DNA of 8,486 nt from JANNGZ01 sp031404155 (lineage in GTDB: Bacteria; Pseudomonadota; Gammaproteobacteria; Burkholderiales; Burkholderiaceae_C): contig JANNGZ010000362.1 in assembly GCA_031404155.1 (NCBI GenBank), forward strand, positions 1 through 8,486. Direction: 5' to 3'. The translations under genes and the position numbers were made by a program. The notes beneath the pieces were generated by a model. The model saw nothing but the letters and a program-made list of their open reading frames with translations. It was not told the origin of the DNA and made no database searches. Numbering within the stretch: the first letter of the stretch is position 1; each line of letters begins with the position of its first letter. This document shows, piece by piece, positions 7,794 through 8,486 of this stretch.

Positions 7794-7832
7794 CCCGACA
7801 CTTTTGACCTGACACCTCCGACCTGACAAGCC
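7791..7832 (+). repeat. Three imperfect 14-bp direct repeats after the DsbD-family gene
   Basis: Three head-to-tail 14-bp units share a core of GACCTGACA: TGACCCGACACTTT (7791-7804), TGACCTGACACCTC (7805-7818) and CGACCTGACAAGCC (7819-7832). The first begins with the stop codon TGA of the DsbD-family gene. They fill most of the 61-nt gap before the redoxin gene. No stem-loop or terminator is visible. Function unknown; slippage-derived spacer or a binding site are both possible. Confidence 0.6.
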
Positions 7833-7840
7833 TTCGCAAC

Positions 7841-7846
7841 AAGGAG
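7841..7846 (+). promoter_or_regulatory. Strong Shine-Dalgarno of the redoxin gene
   Basis: AAGGAG, a perfect core match to the anti-Shine-Dalgarno, lies 8 nt before ATG 7855 and fixes that start. It is the strongest ribosome-binding site in the plus-strand cluster, suggesting the redoxin is made in larger amounts than the membrane protein before it. Confidence 0.8.
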
Positions 7847-7854
7847 TCACCGCG

Positions 7855-8486
7855 ATGCACCTGACGAACAAGCCCCTGCGCCTGGCCTCGCTCTGTGTGG
7901 GCGTCACCTTCGGCGCACTGCCGCTGCTTGCCCAGGCCAACGCCGGTGTCGGCAGCCCCGCGCCCCACTTCAGCGTTGCCGACAGCGCCGGCAAAACCGT
8001 GTCGCTGGCGGACTTCAAGGGCAAGACGGTGGTGCTCGAATGGGTCAACCCCGGCTGCCCGTATGTGCGCAAACATTACGACAGCGCCAACATGCAGGCC
8101 ACGCAGAAGGCCGCGGCCGCGCAGGGCGTGGTGTGGCTCGCGATCAACTCGACGAACCCCGGCCATGGCGACTACCTCAAACCCGCCGAGATGGGCGCGT
8201 GGATGAAGACCCAGGCTGCCGCGCCCACCGCCACGCTGATGGACAGCGACGGCCGCATCGGCCGCGCCTACGGCGCCCGCACCACGCCGCACCTGTACAT
8301 CGTTAACGCCCAGGGGCAGCTGGCCTACATCGGCGCCATCGACAGCAAGCCGAGCGCCAACCCGGCCGATGTGAAGAGCGCGACCAACCATGTCAATGTC
8401 GCACTGGCTGAAGTGCTCGCCGGCAAGCCCGTGAGCCAGGCGACGACGCGGGCCTACGGCTGCTCGGTGAAGTACTCGGACGGCTA
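7855..8486 (+). CDS. Secreted thioredoxin-fold (redoxin/AhpC-TSA-like) protein
   Basis: At least 210 residues. A signal peptide (hydrophobic about 8-25, likely cut near ANA-GV at 30/31) is followed by a redoxin domain (VGSPAPHFSVADSAGKTVSL, FKGKTVVLEWVNPGCPYVRKHY). The active-site motif is C68-PYV, a thioredoxin CxxC with the second cysteine replaced by valine. The only other mature cysteine is C203 in YGCSVKY, seven residues before the window edge, and could act as the resolving cysteine. The conserved cis-proline region (TTPHLYIV) is present. A periplasmic thiol reductase or peroxidase-like role is inferred, with the adjacent DsbD-family transporter as probable electron donor. The frame ends on ...SDG followed by TA at the last two bases: A or G next would be a stop, and the protein is already near its natural C terminus, so the gene is probably complete but for one base. 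Confidence 0.9.
   Translation, partial: MHLTNKPLRLASLCVGVTFGALPLLAQANAGVGSPAPHFSVADSAGKTVSLADFKGKTVVLEWVNPGCPYVRKHYDSANMQATQKAAAAQGVVWLAINSTNPGHGDYLKPAEMGAWMKTQAAAPTATLMDSDGRIGRAYGARTTPHLYIVNAQGQLAYIGAIDSKPSANPADVKSATNHVNVALAEVLAGKPVSQATTRAYGCSVKYSDG

Noticed and set aside
6387..8072. 561-codon minus-strand reading frame opposite the DsbD-family gene
   Set aside because: The plus strand here encodes a convincing multidomain protein with motifs throughout. The antisense product is low-complexity Arg/Gly/Glu/His with no recognisable domain and no ribosome-binding site that stands out.

Overview
The window is GC-rich DNA. Apart from its first ~140 bases it looks chromosomal and betaproteobacterial, probably Burkholderiales. 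The basis is the ATP synthase gene order and protein sequences (for example a GTG-started 156-residue b subunit), plus an envelope thiol-redox pair of a kind common in that order. Family and lineage calls come from reading the sequences, not from a database search.

Region 1 (1-~146, plus strand) is a piece of a different gene. It encodes a SecD-like peptide ending in the hallmark AGALPAPVTILEERSVGATLG. It runs straight into the middle of atpA, which lies on the opposite strand. The join removes the last third of atpA, including the region of the catalytic arginine. An assembly or library chimera at a contig end is the likeliest cause; a true rearrangement is possible.

Region 2 (141-4149, minus strand) is the proximal part of the F1Fo-ATP synthase operon. 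It reads right to left as atpI-atpB-atpE-atpF-atpH-atpA(partial). The genes are tightly packed (2 to 46 nt gaps) except on either side of atpE. An 85-nt leader with a pyrimidine-rich tract and a good Shine-Dalgarno precedes atpE, and 109 nt with two perfect hairpins follows it. Both could help make the c subunit in excess. A perfect TATAAT lies 38 bp upstream of atpI.

Region 3 (4312-8486, plus strand) is transcribed divergently and holds three exported or membrane genes. The first is a zinc metallo-beta-lactamase-fold hydrolase closely resembling NAPE-PLD, with a signal peptide. The second is a 753-residue DsbD/ScsB-type thiol-disulfide transporter with three cysteine pairs. The third is a secreted thioredoxin-fold protein with one active-site cysteine (CPYV) and a second cysteine near its C terminus. 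The second and third plausibly form an electron relay from cytoplasmic thioredoxin to the periplasm. The hydrolase's link to them is only positional.

I found no RNA genes, CRISPR arrays, transposases or prophage genes. The long antisense reading frames are explained by the high GC content. I found no clearly new multi-gene system; the least ordinary items are the secD/atpA junction, the hairpin pair after atpE and the NAPE-PLD-like exported hydrolase.
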